In this document: positions 6,038-12,029 of the stretch, in pieces | Numbering within the stretch: the stretch's first letter is position 1 | Layout: each line of letters starts with the position of its first letter | The notes under the pieces: generated by a model | Database searches by the model: none | What the model saw: the letters and a program-made list of their open reading frames with translations, nothing else | Told to the model about the DNA's origin: nothing | Source: JBJXGF01 sp046153015 | GTDB taxonomy: Bacteria > Actinomycetota > Acidimicrobiia > Acidimicrobiales > CAIXPF01 | NCBI GenBank assembly: GCA_046153015.1 | Contig: JBJXGF010000192.1 | Coordinates: 1-12,823 of the forward strand | Length of the DNA stretch: 12,823 nucleotides | Reading direction: 5' to 3' | Made by a program: the position numbers and the translations under genes

Positions 6038-7246
6038 ATGACCGTGACCGGGGCCGAGCAGCGGGTCGATGGCGACGAGGCGCGGGTGCTGGAGCTGGTC
6101 GATCGGCTCTTCGCCGCAGCCGACCCGGCCGACGTGCGGGGCTTCCTCGGCGCCCAGTACGACCTCGGCCTGGCGTGGGTGCACTTCGCCGAGGGCGACG
6201 GGGGGCTCGGCTTGTCGCCCCGGCTCCAACGGGTCATCCAGCACGAGATCGTCCGCCGCGGCGGGCCGCAGCCCGCGCAGCATCAGATCCTTGGCCTCGG
6301 CATGGGCGCCCCCACCGTGGCCACCCACGGCACGCCCGAGCAGCGGCGGCGCTGGTTGCGGCCGTTGTTCACCGGCGAGGAGGTGTGGTGCCAGCTGTTC
6401 TCCGAGCCGGGCGCCGGCTCCGACGTGGCCGGCCTCGCCACCCGCGCCGTGCCGGACGGGGACGAGTGGGTGGTGAACGGCCAGAAGGTGTGGACCTCGG
6501 TGGCGCATCTCGCCAAGTGGGGGATGCTGGTGGCCCGCACCGATCCGGAGGCGGCCAAGCACGCCGGCCTCACCTACTTCGTGATCGACATGCACCAGCC
6601 CGGCGTGGAGGCCCGGCCCCTGCGCCAGATGACCGGCCAGGCGGAGTTCAACGAGGTGTACTTCACCGACGCCCGCGTGCCCGACGCCGATCGGCTCGGC
6701 GGGGTGGGCGAGGGGTGGCGGGTGGCGCTCACCACGCTCATGAACGAGCGGGTGGCCATCGGCGGCGGCCAGCCCCAGCGGGGCGAAGGCTCGATCAAGT
6801 TCGCGCTCGACGCCTGGGCGGCCCGACCCCGCAGCGGGCCGGCCGACGCCGCCGCGAAAGACGAGCTGATGCGGCTCTGGGTCGAGGCCGAGGTGAACCG
6901 CCTCACCAACATCCGCGCCGCGCAGCTGCGCACGGTGGGCAACCCCGGGCCCGAGGGCTCGATCAGCAAGGTCGCCTACGCCGAGTTCAACAAGAAGGTC
7001 ATGGCCTTCGTGATGAACCTCCTCGGCCCCGAGGGCATGCTCTACGGCGATTACGCCGGGCAGGACGAGTACCGCTTCGACGGCTACGGCGACCCCCGCG
7101 CCTATTTCCTGCGGGTGCGGGCCAACTCGATCGAGGGCGGCACCACCGAGATCATGCGCAACATCCTCGGCGAGCGGACCCTCGGCCTGCCCGGCGACGT
7201 ACGGGTCGACAAGGACCTGCCCTGGAGCAAAGTCCCGCGCAGCTGA
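6038..7246 (+). CDS. Acyl-CoA dehydrogenase (FadE-like), second paralogue
   Basis: A 402-aa flavoprotein of the same family as the enzyme at 3401. Seen: LFSEPGAGSDVAGL and WVVNGQKVWTS in the middle domain, FNEVYFTDARVPD, LMNERVAIGGG, and IEGGTTEIMRNILGERTLGLP near the C-terminus. At the classical catalytic position it has G367, preceded by E366 (IEGGT), while E237 in MNERV occupies the alternative site used by isovaleryl-CoA-type enzymes. The N-terminal helical domain looks somewhat short before the WVHFAEGDGGLGL segment. ATG 6038 is chosen over GTG 6008 because GAGGAG lies 7 nt before it. The two paralogues are clearly divergent in sequence, as in actinobacterial heteromeric pairs, but they are separated by the MFS gene and have separate promoters. 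Substrate unknown. Downstream it converges on the response regulator across a double hairpin. Confidence 0.93.
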   Translation: MTVTGAEQRVDGDEARVLELVDRLFAAADPADVRGFLGAQYDLGLAWVHFAEGDGGLGLSPRLQRVIQHEIVRRGGPQPAQHQILGLGMGAPTVATHGTPEQRRRWLRPLFTGEEVWCQLFSEPGAGSDVAGLATRAVPDGDEWVVNGQKVWTSVAHLAKWGMLVARTDPEAAKHAGLTYFVIDMHQPGVEARPLRQMTGQAEFNEVYFTDARVPDADRLGGVGEGWRVALTTLMNERVAIGGGQPQRGEGSIKFALDAWAARPRSGPADAAAKDELMRLWVEAEVNRLTNIRAAQLRTVGNPGPEGSISKVAYAEFNKKVMAFVMNLLGPEGMLYGDYAGQDEYRFDGYGDPRAYFLRVRANSIEGGTTEIMRNILGERTLGLPGDVRVDKDLPWSKVPRS

Positions 7247-7253
7247 GCGCAGC
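7237..7253 (+). repeat. 17-bp direct repeat, copy 1 (overlaps dehydrogenase stop)
   Basis: The 17-mer gcgcagctgagcgcagc occurs here and again at 7326-7342. This copy contains the last codons and the TGA of the second acyl-CoA dehydrogenase. The two copies frame the pair of hairpins in the convergent gap. Confidence 0.7.
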
Positions 7254-7260
7254 GAAGCTG

Positions 7261-7321
7261 CACGCCCGTGCGAGCGCCAGCGAGCCGGGCGTGGATGGGG
7301 TCTGGGGGCGCAGCCCCCAGA
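7261..7321. terminator. Two consecutive hairpins, candidate bidirectional terminator
   Basis: Hairpin 1: CACGCCCG (7261-7268) pairs exactly with CGGGCGTG (7286-7293) across a 17-nt loop. Hairpin 2: TCTGGGGGC (7301-7309) pairs exactly with GCCCCCAGA (7313-7321) around a GCA loop, a 9-bp very stable stem. They lie between the convergent stops of the dehydrogenase (7246) and the response regulator (7342), so both transcripts would meet here. No U-tract on either side. Confidence 0.6.
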
Positions 7322-7325
7322 ACGA

Positions 7326-7342
7326 GCGCAGCTGAGCGCAGC
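7326..7342 (+). repeat. 17-bp direct repeat, copy 2 (abuts regulator stop)
   Basis: Exact second copy of the 17-mer at 7237-7253. It ends on the first base of the response regulator's stop triplet as read on the plus strand. Each copy also holds two gcgcagc units. Confidence 0.7.
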
Positions 7343-7983
7343 TAGGTCTCGGGGCCGAGGCCCTCGCGGTGTGCGTACAGCGCGGCTTGGGTCCGGTCGG
7401 TCACCCCGAGGCAGTGGAACACGGGGGTGAGGTGGGCCTTCACCGTCTTCTCGCTGATCCCCAGCCGGCGGGCGATCAGCTTGTTGGCCAGCCCCTCGCC
7501 GACGAGGGCGAGCACCTCCCGCTCCCGGCTGGTGAGGCCGCTGCCCGGCGCCGGGCGGGGTGCGGGCGCGGCCCGGCGCGAGTCGACCAGCGCCCGCGCC
7601 ACCTTCGGGTCGAGGGGCAGGTCCCCCCGGGCCGCGGAGTGGATCGCCCGCACCAAGTCCTCGGGCTCGGCGTCTTTCAGCACGTAGCCGCTCGCTCCGG
7701 CGTCGAGGGCGGCCACGATGCGGTCCTGGTCGGAGAACGAGGTGAGCACCAGCACCGGGGCGAGGCCGGCGGCGACGATCTGCCGGGTGGCCTCGACGCC
7801 GTCCATCACCGGCATCGACAAGTCCATCAGCACCAGGTCGGGCGCCAGCGAAGCGGCCAGGGCGACCGCCTCGGCGCCGTTGGTGGCGGCGCCGGCCACC
7901 TCGATCTCGTCCACCGAGCCGAGCAGCTGCACGAGACCGGCTCGCACGACGCCGTGATCGTCGACCACCAGCACCCGCGTCAT
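7342..7983 (-). CDS. NarL/FixJ-type response regulator (REC + LuxR HTH)
   Basis: A 213-aa two-component regulator. The receiver domain (about 1-120) has the acidic pair D8-D9, phospho-acceptor D54 in VLMDLSMP, T81 and K103, all as expected for an active receiver. A Pro/Ala/Arg linker (about 134-147) leads to a LuxR-type helix-turn-helix at 149-195 (LTSREREVLALVGEGLANK, then IARRLGISEKTVKAHL). The end of the DNA-contact region reads LTPVFHCLGV, with Pro, His and Cys where relatives more often have other residues, so the target sequence may be unusual. The start ATG overlaps the kinase stop as ATGA, so translation is coupled to the kinase at 7980-9326, its obvious phosphodonor. Target genes are unknown; the adjacent dehydrogenase or its own operon are possible. 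Confidence 0.95.
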   Translation of the reverse strand: MTRVLVVDDHGVVRAGLVQLLGSVDEIEVAGAATNGAEAVALAASLAPDLVLMDLSMPVMDGVEATRQIVAAGLAPVLVLTSFSDQDRIVAALDAGASGYVLKDAEPEDLVRAIHSAARGDLPLDPKVARALVDSRRAAPAPRPAPGSGLTSREREVLALVGEGLANKLIARRLGISEKTVKAHLTPVFHCLGVTDRTQAALYAHREGLGPET

Positions 7984-9326
7984 CGGGGCGCCTCGAGGCG
8001 GACGAGGGTTCCGTGGCCGGGCGCCGAGCTCACCTCGAGGGTCCCGCCCGCCTCCCGGGCCAGGTCGCCGAGGAGACGCAGCCCGAAGTGGCCGTTGCCG
8101 GCGGCGTCGGCGGCGGTGCCTGGGTCGAAGCCGATCCCGTCGTCGCGGACCACCAGCTCGACGTGGCCGTTGCGCTGCGCCACCTGCACGAGCACCCGGT
8201 GCGCGTCGGAATGGGCGAGCACGTTGCGCAGGCTCTCCTGCGCCACGCGGTACACCAGCGCCTCGGCCGCCGGGCCCGCCTCCACCTCAGTGCACTCGAG
8301 GCGCGCCTCGACACCGCGGGCGCCGAAGGGCGCGAGCAGGTCCGACAGCGCGGACTGCAGGCCGGCGGAGTGCAGGCTCGGGGGGTACAGGTCCACGAGC
8401 AGCGAACGCAGCTGGCGGACCCCACGCCGAGCCCCGGCTGCGGCGTTGCCGAGCAGCGCAACCGCCGCCGGGTCCGGCGCCGGAGACCGGGAGGCGGCGT
8501 CGGCCGCGGCCTTCAGGCCGAGCGACAGGCCGACCATGTCCTGCACGATCCCGTCGTGCAGGTCGGCGGCTATGCGGCGCCGTTCGGCCTCGGAGGACTC
8601 GACCGCCCGCGCCAGCAGCCGCTCGCGTTCGAGGTGGCCGTCGCGGAGGCGGCGGGCCAGGCGCCACGCCAGCGGCACCTGGAGCGCCTGCAGGGCGAGG
8701 AGCGCTCCCAGCAGCAGCGGCAGGATCTGCTTGAGCACCATCCGCCCGTTGTCGAGGATCGAGCTGTACTTGAAGCAGAGCTCGAAGAGCAGCACGTCGC
8801 CGCTCGGCGTGCGGACCGGGCTGTACACCTCGAGGATCCGCCCGAGGCCCCGCTCGTACTCGTTCTCGGACTTGTCGAGATCGCTCACGCCGGCGACGGT
8901 GCGGCGCTCGTTGTAGGCCACCACCATCTCGTCGTCGACGGCCACCAGCTGTCCGATCAGCTCCCGCTGGTCGGAGTAGACCACGAGCCCGTCCGGCGTC
9001 CAGATCTTGGCCCGGATGATCTTGTCGCTCAGCACCGTTCGCTTCAGCAGGTCGTCGAGGCGGTCGACGGCGGCGGGGTCGCCGGTGACGAGGTCGTCGG
9101 ACAGGTTCGGCCACACCACCGCCCGGGTGACCGTGCCGGTGTTGGTCTTGGCGTCCCGGATCGCCTCCTGGGTGCCGAGCCGGCCGAGCACGATGACCGT
9201 GCTCACCCCGAGCAGCATGAGCACCAGGAGGCCCGACAGGGCGAACACGCCGATGGCCCCGGCGACCGAGATCGGCCGGCGCGCCAGCCGGGCATCGAGC
9301 GGGTCGAGCCGGGCGGCGCTGGTCAT
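7980..9326 (-). CDS. Membrane sensor histidine kinase, HisKA_3 (NarL-partner) type
   Basis: A 448-aa sensor kinase. A transmembrane helix lies at about 19-48 and a second at about 201-222; between them sits an extracytoplasmic sensor of about 150 residues that includes RAKIWTPDGLVVYSDQ, a pattern reminiscent of PAS/Cache-like sensor folds, though I cannot name the ligand. The dimerisation/phospho-acceptor helix follows, ESSEAERRRIAADLHDG with H257 as acceptor, then the HATPase domain with the N-box (QESLRNVLAHSD), DDGIGFDPG and GLRLLGDLAREAGG. ATG 9326 is chosen because a TACGAT -10 box lies 7 nt upstream and the residues before it come from a tandem repeat with no protein-like character. It is followed by the ATGA-overlapping response regulator. 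Confidence 0.93.
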   Translation of the reverse strand: MTSAARLDPLDARLARRPISVAGAIGVFALSGLLVLMLLGVSTVIVLGRLGTQEAIRDAKTNTGTVTRAVVWPNLSDDLVTGDPAAVDRLDDLLKRTVLSDKIIRAKIWTPDGLVVYSDQRELIGQLVAVDDEMVVAYNERRTVAGVSDLDKSENEYERGLGRILEVYSPVRTPSGDVLLFELCFKYSSILDNGRMVLKQILPLLLGALLALQALQVPLAWRLARRLRDGHLERERLLARAVESSEAERRRIAADLHDGIVQDMVGLSLGLKAAADAASRSPAPDPAAVALLGNAAAGARRGVRQLRSLLVDLYPPSLHSAGLQSALSDLLAPFGARGVEARLECTEVEAGPAAEALVYRVAQESLRNVLAHSDAHRVLVQVAQRNGHVELVVRDDGIGFDPGTAADAAGNGHFGLRLLGDLAREAGGTLEVSSAPGHGTLVRLEAPR

Positions 9327-9333
9327 GGGCCAA

Positions 9334-9339
9334 ATCGTA
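9334..9339 (-). promoter_or_regulatory. Candidate -10 box (TACGAT) for a leaderless kinase-regulator mRNA
   Basis: On the minus strand TACGAT reads 9339 to 9334 and is followed by exactly 7 nt and the ATG at 9326. That is the spacing at which transcription starts on the A of ATG. No Shine-Dalgarno lies between. This supports both the start choice and independent transcription of the two-component pair. Confidence 0.55.
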
Positions 9340-9360
9340 GGGCCAGGCCGCACGTCTCCC

Positions 9361-9390
9361 GCCGGCCCGCGCTGCGCCGGCCCGCGCTGC
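9361..9390 (+). repeat. Tandem 15-bp repeat, two exact copies
   Basis: gccggcccgcgctgc occurs at 9361-9375 and again at 9376-9390, followed by a partial third copy (gc, then divergence). It lies in the 182-nt gap between the thioesterase stop and the kinase start. Read in the extended kinase frame it would encode AQRGP twice, which looks like repeat noise, not protein. The same gap also holds a 10-bp perfect palindrome, GTCGTACGAC, at 9490-9499. Confidence 0.7.
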
Positions 9391-9508
9391 GCAGGCGCGG
9401 CCCTCGGCCAGAGGCCGGTGGGGACACGGATCGGCCAGCCCATGGGCCGAGCCTTCCGGAGCGGCGCCCCGGCGCGCCACTGGACCTCCGTCGTACGACC
9501 AGCGGGCC

Positions 9509-9919
9509 TCAGGCGGTGGGGTCGGCGACGAGGCGCTGCAGCGAGGCCTGCGCCGCCGCGCCGAGCCGGCAGGGCCGACCCAGCCGATCGATCGCACCGG
9601 CTCGCAGGTCGACCTCGGCCAGCAGCGCATCGGCGCGCCGGATGCGCTGGCGCCAGCGCGAGCTGACCCGGCCGAGTTCGCGTATCCAGGTGTCGACCTC
9701 CAGCCGGTCCCCGAAGCGGGCGGGGGCGCGGAACTTCACGGTGAGCTCCGCCACCACGAGCGACAGGCCGGCGTCGTCGGCCTCCGCCATGGCGAAACCG
9801 ACCGACTCGAGCGCCTCGATCCGGGCGACCTCGCAGTACTGCAGGTAGACCGCGTGGTTCACGTGGCGGTACGGGTCCAGCTCGTACCAGCGAACCTGGA
9901 GCGCGGTGGTGTGGATCAT
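9509..9919 (-). CDS. Acyl-CoA thioesterase, 4HBT hotdog fold (YbgC/FadM-like)
   Basis: A 136-aa single hotdog-domain protein, expected to hydrolyse an acyl-CoA thioester in the cytoplasm, probably as a tetramer. The N-terminal WYELDPYRHVNHAVYLQY carries D15, H19 and N21 of the DxxxHxN(H/N) active-site pattern of 4-hydroxybenzoyl-CoA thioesterase-like enzymes; the long helix EVARIEALESVGF follows, then LTVKFRAPARFGDRLEVDTW, the usual core strands. Length is normal for the family. ATG 9919 has no Shine-Dalgarno but a TAGGAT box 9 nt upstream. It lies 41 nt after the stop of the 201-aa unknown gene and could be read through from the E2/E3 transcript as well. Acyl chain preference cannot be read from sequence. 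Confidence 0.9.
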   Translation of the reverse strand: MIHTTALQVRWYELDPYRHVNHAVYLQYCEVARIEALESVGFAMAEADDAGLSLVVAELTVKFRAPARFGDRLEVDTWIRELGRVSSRWRQRIRRADALLAEVDLRAGAIDRLGRPCRLGAAAQASLQRLVADPTA

Positions 9920-9928
9920 GGCCGGCGC

Positions 9929-9934
9929 ATCCTA
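9929..9934 (-). promoter_or_regulatory. Candidate -10 box (TAGGAT) for a near-leaderless thioesterase mRNA
   Basis: On the minus strand TAGGAT reads 9934 to 9929, 9 nt before the ATG at 9919. It lies within the 41-nt gap after the upstream unknown gene, so the thioesterase may have its own start of transcription in addition to read-through. Confidence 0.4.
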
Positions 9935-9960
9935 CGGCCGCCCCGGCCCGGGCTCGGCGC

Positions 9961-10566
9961 TCACCGGCGCGGGTGGGGGGAGCTCCCCTGGGGGAAGATC
10001 AGCACGGTGCGCAGCCGCACCAGCGCCGGGCGGCGAGGCGGTTCGCTGAACCCGAAGCGAGCGGGCGGCGCGAACTCGGTGAGGCCGCCGAGGGGCGAGC
10101 CCGCCGCCGTGGCCTCGGCCCACACGATCCAGCGCCAGCTGCGGGCCTGGTACCACTCCTGCACGCCGTGCACCGTCCGGCCGTGCGTGTGCACCCCGAA
10201 CGCGGCGGCGGCGATCGGCGACTCCACCCAGCGGGTGACCCACCGCGGGCGGGGCCACGGCAGCAGCCGGGCCCGCCCGCCCTGCGCCCGCAGCTCGAGC
10301 GGCCCCGCCCGCACCTCCAGCGCCGGGCCCCGCACCTGGGCGTGCACCGGAGTGATCTGCACCTCGTCGAACCGGTAGACCGACTCGATGAAGGCTGCAG
10401 CCTCGGCGGTCGGGGCGAGCAGTCGGCGCACGCCTCCGCCGTCGGCCCACATCACATCGGACAGCGGACCAACCGGCGAGCTGGCCCACATGCCGACCAC
10501 GATCCGGTCGCCGGAGCTGAACGCGGCCGAGGCGATGACGCCCTCGAGTACACCCTTCACCCTCAC
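9961..10566 (-). CDS. Conserved-looking hypothetical protein coupled to dihydrolipoyl dehydrogenase
   Basis: A 201-aa protein of no family I can name. It starts at GTG 10566, whose GTGA overlaps the E3 stop, indicating translational coupling. It has no signal peptide or membrane helix and alternates short hydrophobic and charged stretches, suggesting a beta-rich soluble fold. Distinctive segments: DRIVVGMWASSPVGPLSDVM near the N-terminus; YRFDEVQITPV; a basic, aromatic stretch with PRPRWVTRWVESPIAAAAF and GVHTHGRTVHGVQEWYQAR; SWRWIVWAEA; and RFGFSEPPRRPALVRLR near the C-terminus. The seven or more tryptophans and the histidines around HTHGRTVH could form a ligand pocket, but no catalytic motif is recognisable. 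Codon use matches its neighbours, so it is a resident gene. Position suggests a role tied to the E2/E3 complex or to acyl-CoA products. Confidence 0.8.
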   Translation of the reverse strand: MRVKGVLEGVIASAAFSSGDRIVVGMWASSPVGPLSDVMWADGGGVRRLLAPTAEAAAFIESVYRFDEVQITPVHAQVRGPALEVRAGPLELRAQGGRARLLPWPRPRWVTRWVESPIAAAAFGVHTHGRTVHGVQEWYQARSWRWIVWAEATAAGSPLGGLTEFAPPARFGFSEPPRRPALVRLRTVLIFPQGSSPHPRR

Positions 10567-11978
10567 CCTGGCGACGGCCGTCGCGCTCCCCGCACGTGCA
10601 GGGGCCGGCCCAGCGCGCCGAGGGCGGCCTCGCCGATCGCCTCGGAGAGGCTGGGGTGGGGGTGGATGACCTCGGCCAGCTCGTCGAGCGTGACCGCCAT
10701 CTCCACCGCCAACGCCGCCTCGCCGGCCAGCTCCGAAGCGTTGGGCCCGGCGATGTGCACGCCGAGCACGGTCCCGTCGCCGTCGGCGATCACCTCGACG
10801 TGGCCGTGGCTGTCGCCGAGGGTCCGGGCGCGGCTCGAGGCGGAGAGGGGGAAGCGAAAGGCGCGCACGTCGGCGCCGGCGGCCTTCGCCGCGTCCCGGG
10901 TCAGCCCGACCGTGGCCAACTCGGGGTCGCTGAACACCACCGCAGGGATGCAGGCGGGGTCGAACGCGGCGGTCCGCCGGGCAGCGGTCTCGGCGGCAAC
11001 GGCGGACTCGGCGGTGGCCTTGTGGGCGAGGGCCGGCCCGGCCGTCACGTCGCCGATGGCCAGCAGCGTGCGGGCGGCGCGGCGGCTGGGCGCCACCTGC
11101 ACGAGGCCTGCGGGGTCGAGCTTGGCGCCGGTGTGCTCGAGGCCCAGGTCGTCGGTGTTCGGGCGCCGGCCGACCGCCACCACCACCTTGTCCGCCGCCA
11201 CCTCCGCCGCCGGGCCGTCGGGCGGGGCCACCAGCAGCCCGGCCTCGGTCAGCTCCACCGCGCTGGAGCGGGTGAGCACCACCACGCCGAGCTCCTCCAG
11301 GCGGCGGGCGACGGCGCGGGCGAGGCTGGCGTCGAGCCCCGGGAGCAGGCGGTCGGCCGCCTCCACGATCGTCACGGCCGAGCCGAGCTTGGCGAACGCG
11401 GTGCCGAGCTCGACGCCGATATAGCCGCCGCCGACCACCACCAAGCGGCGGGGGGCCCGCTCGAGCGCCAACGCCCCGGTGGAGTCGAGCACGCGGGCGC
11501 CGTCGAAGGCCAGCGCGGGCAGCTCCACGGGCCGGGAGCCGGTGGCCAGCACCGCGTTCTCGAAGGAGATGAAGCTGGTGTGGTCCTCGTGCTCCACGAT
11601 CACCCGGTCGGGCCGGGTGAAGCGGGCCTGGCCGGACACCACAGTCACCCCGGCGTCGCGCAGCAGGCCGCTCACCCCCGAGGTGAGGCCCTCCACCACC
11701 TCGGCCATGTGGCGGCCCAGGGCCTTCATGTCGACCTTCGCGGTGAGCTTCACGCCCCACGCCGCCGACCGGGCGGCCAGCGCGGCGGTCTCCGCCGCGT
11801 GGATCAGCACCTTCGACGGGATGCACCCCACGTTCAGGCACACGCCGCCCACCCGGTCCCGCTCCACCAGCGTGACCTCGAGGCCGAGCGCCGCGCCCCG
11901 CAGCGCGGCCGCGTACCCGCCGGGGCCGGCGCCGATCACCAGCAGCCCGGTCGAGGCGCCGATCTCACCGACGACCAC
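10563..11978 (-). CDS. lpdA: Dihydrolipoyl dehydrogenase (E3 of 2-oxoacid dehydrogenase complex)
   Basis: A 471-aa FAD disulfide oxidoreductase that reoxidises dihydrolipoyl groups on E2 with NAD+. Seen: the FAD-binding GxGxxG motif (LLVIGAGPGGYAAALR) at 12-27, the redox disulfide C47-LNVG-C52 in GGVCLNVGCIPSK, the NAD-binding VVVGGGYIGVELGTAF, the second FAD contact LLAIGDVTAGPALAHKATAE, and the C-terminal His-Glu pair H441/E446 in HPHPSLSE. All catalytic residues are present and length is normal. GTG 11978 (MVVGEIG) is preferred over GTG 11984 because GAGGGG is then 5-6 nt upstream instead of touching the start. The gene follows the E2 gene by about 50 nt and overlaps the next gene by GTGA, so E2, E3 and the 201-aa gene form one operon. 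Closely related mercury or thiol reductases are unlikely given the neighbour E2. Confidence 0.95.
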   Translation of the reverse strand: MVVGEIGASTGLLVIGAGPGGYAAALRGAALGLEVTLVERDRVGGVCLNVGCIPSKVLIHAAETAALAARSAAWGVKLTAKVDMKALGRHMAEVVEGLTSGVSGLLRDAGVTVVSGQARFTRPDRVIVEHEDHTSFISFENAVLATGSRPVELPALAFDGARVLDSTGALALERAPRRLVVVGGGYIGVELGTAFAKLGSAVTIVEAADRLLPGLDASLARAVARRLEELGVVVLTRSSAVELTEAGLLVAPPDGPAAEVAADKVVVAVGRRPNTDDLGLEHTGAKLDPAGLVQVAPSRRAARTLLAIGDVTAGPALAHKATAESAVAAETAARRTAAFDPACIPAVVFSDPELATVGLTRDAAKAAGADVRAFRFPLSASSRARTLGDSHGHVEVIADGDGTVLGVHIAGPNASELAGEAALAVEMAVTLDELAEVIHPHPSLSEAIGEAALGALGRPLHVRGARRPSPG

Positions 11979-12029
11979 GCGCACCCCCTCGGCCGCCGGT
12001 CGACTCGGCCGGGGTGAGCGGCGCAGGCA

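Noticed and set aside
3251..6595. Very long open frame on the minus strand across both dehydrogenases (over 1100 codons)
   Set aside because: It is antisense to three well-recognised genes; its product is Arg/Gly/Ala/Pro/His-rich with no domain, as expected from the open antisense frames of high-GC coding DNA.
3859..7335. Very long open frame on the plus strand (over 1150 codons)
   Set aside because: It is an out-of-frame shadow of the first dehydrogenase, the antisense of the MFS gene and the second dehydrogenase; composition is low-complexity Arg/Gly/Pro/His.
9327..9443. 39-residue N-terminal extension of the kinase
   Set aside because: It would translate the 15-bp tandem repeat and pass through the TACGAT promoter box; the ATG at 9326 gives a normal N-terminus before the first membrane helix.
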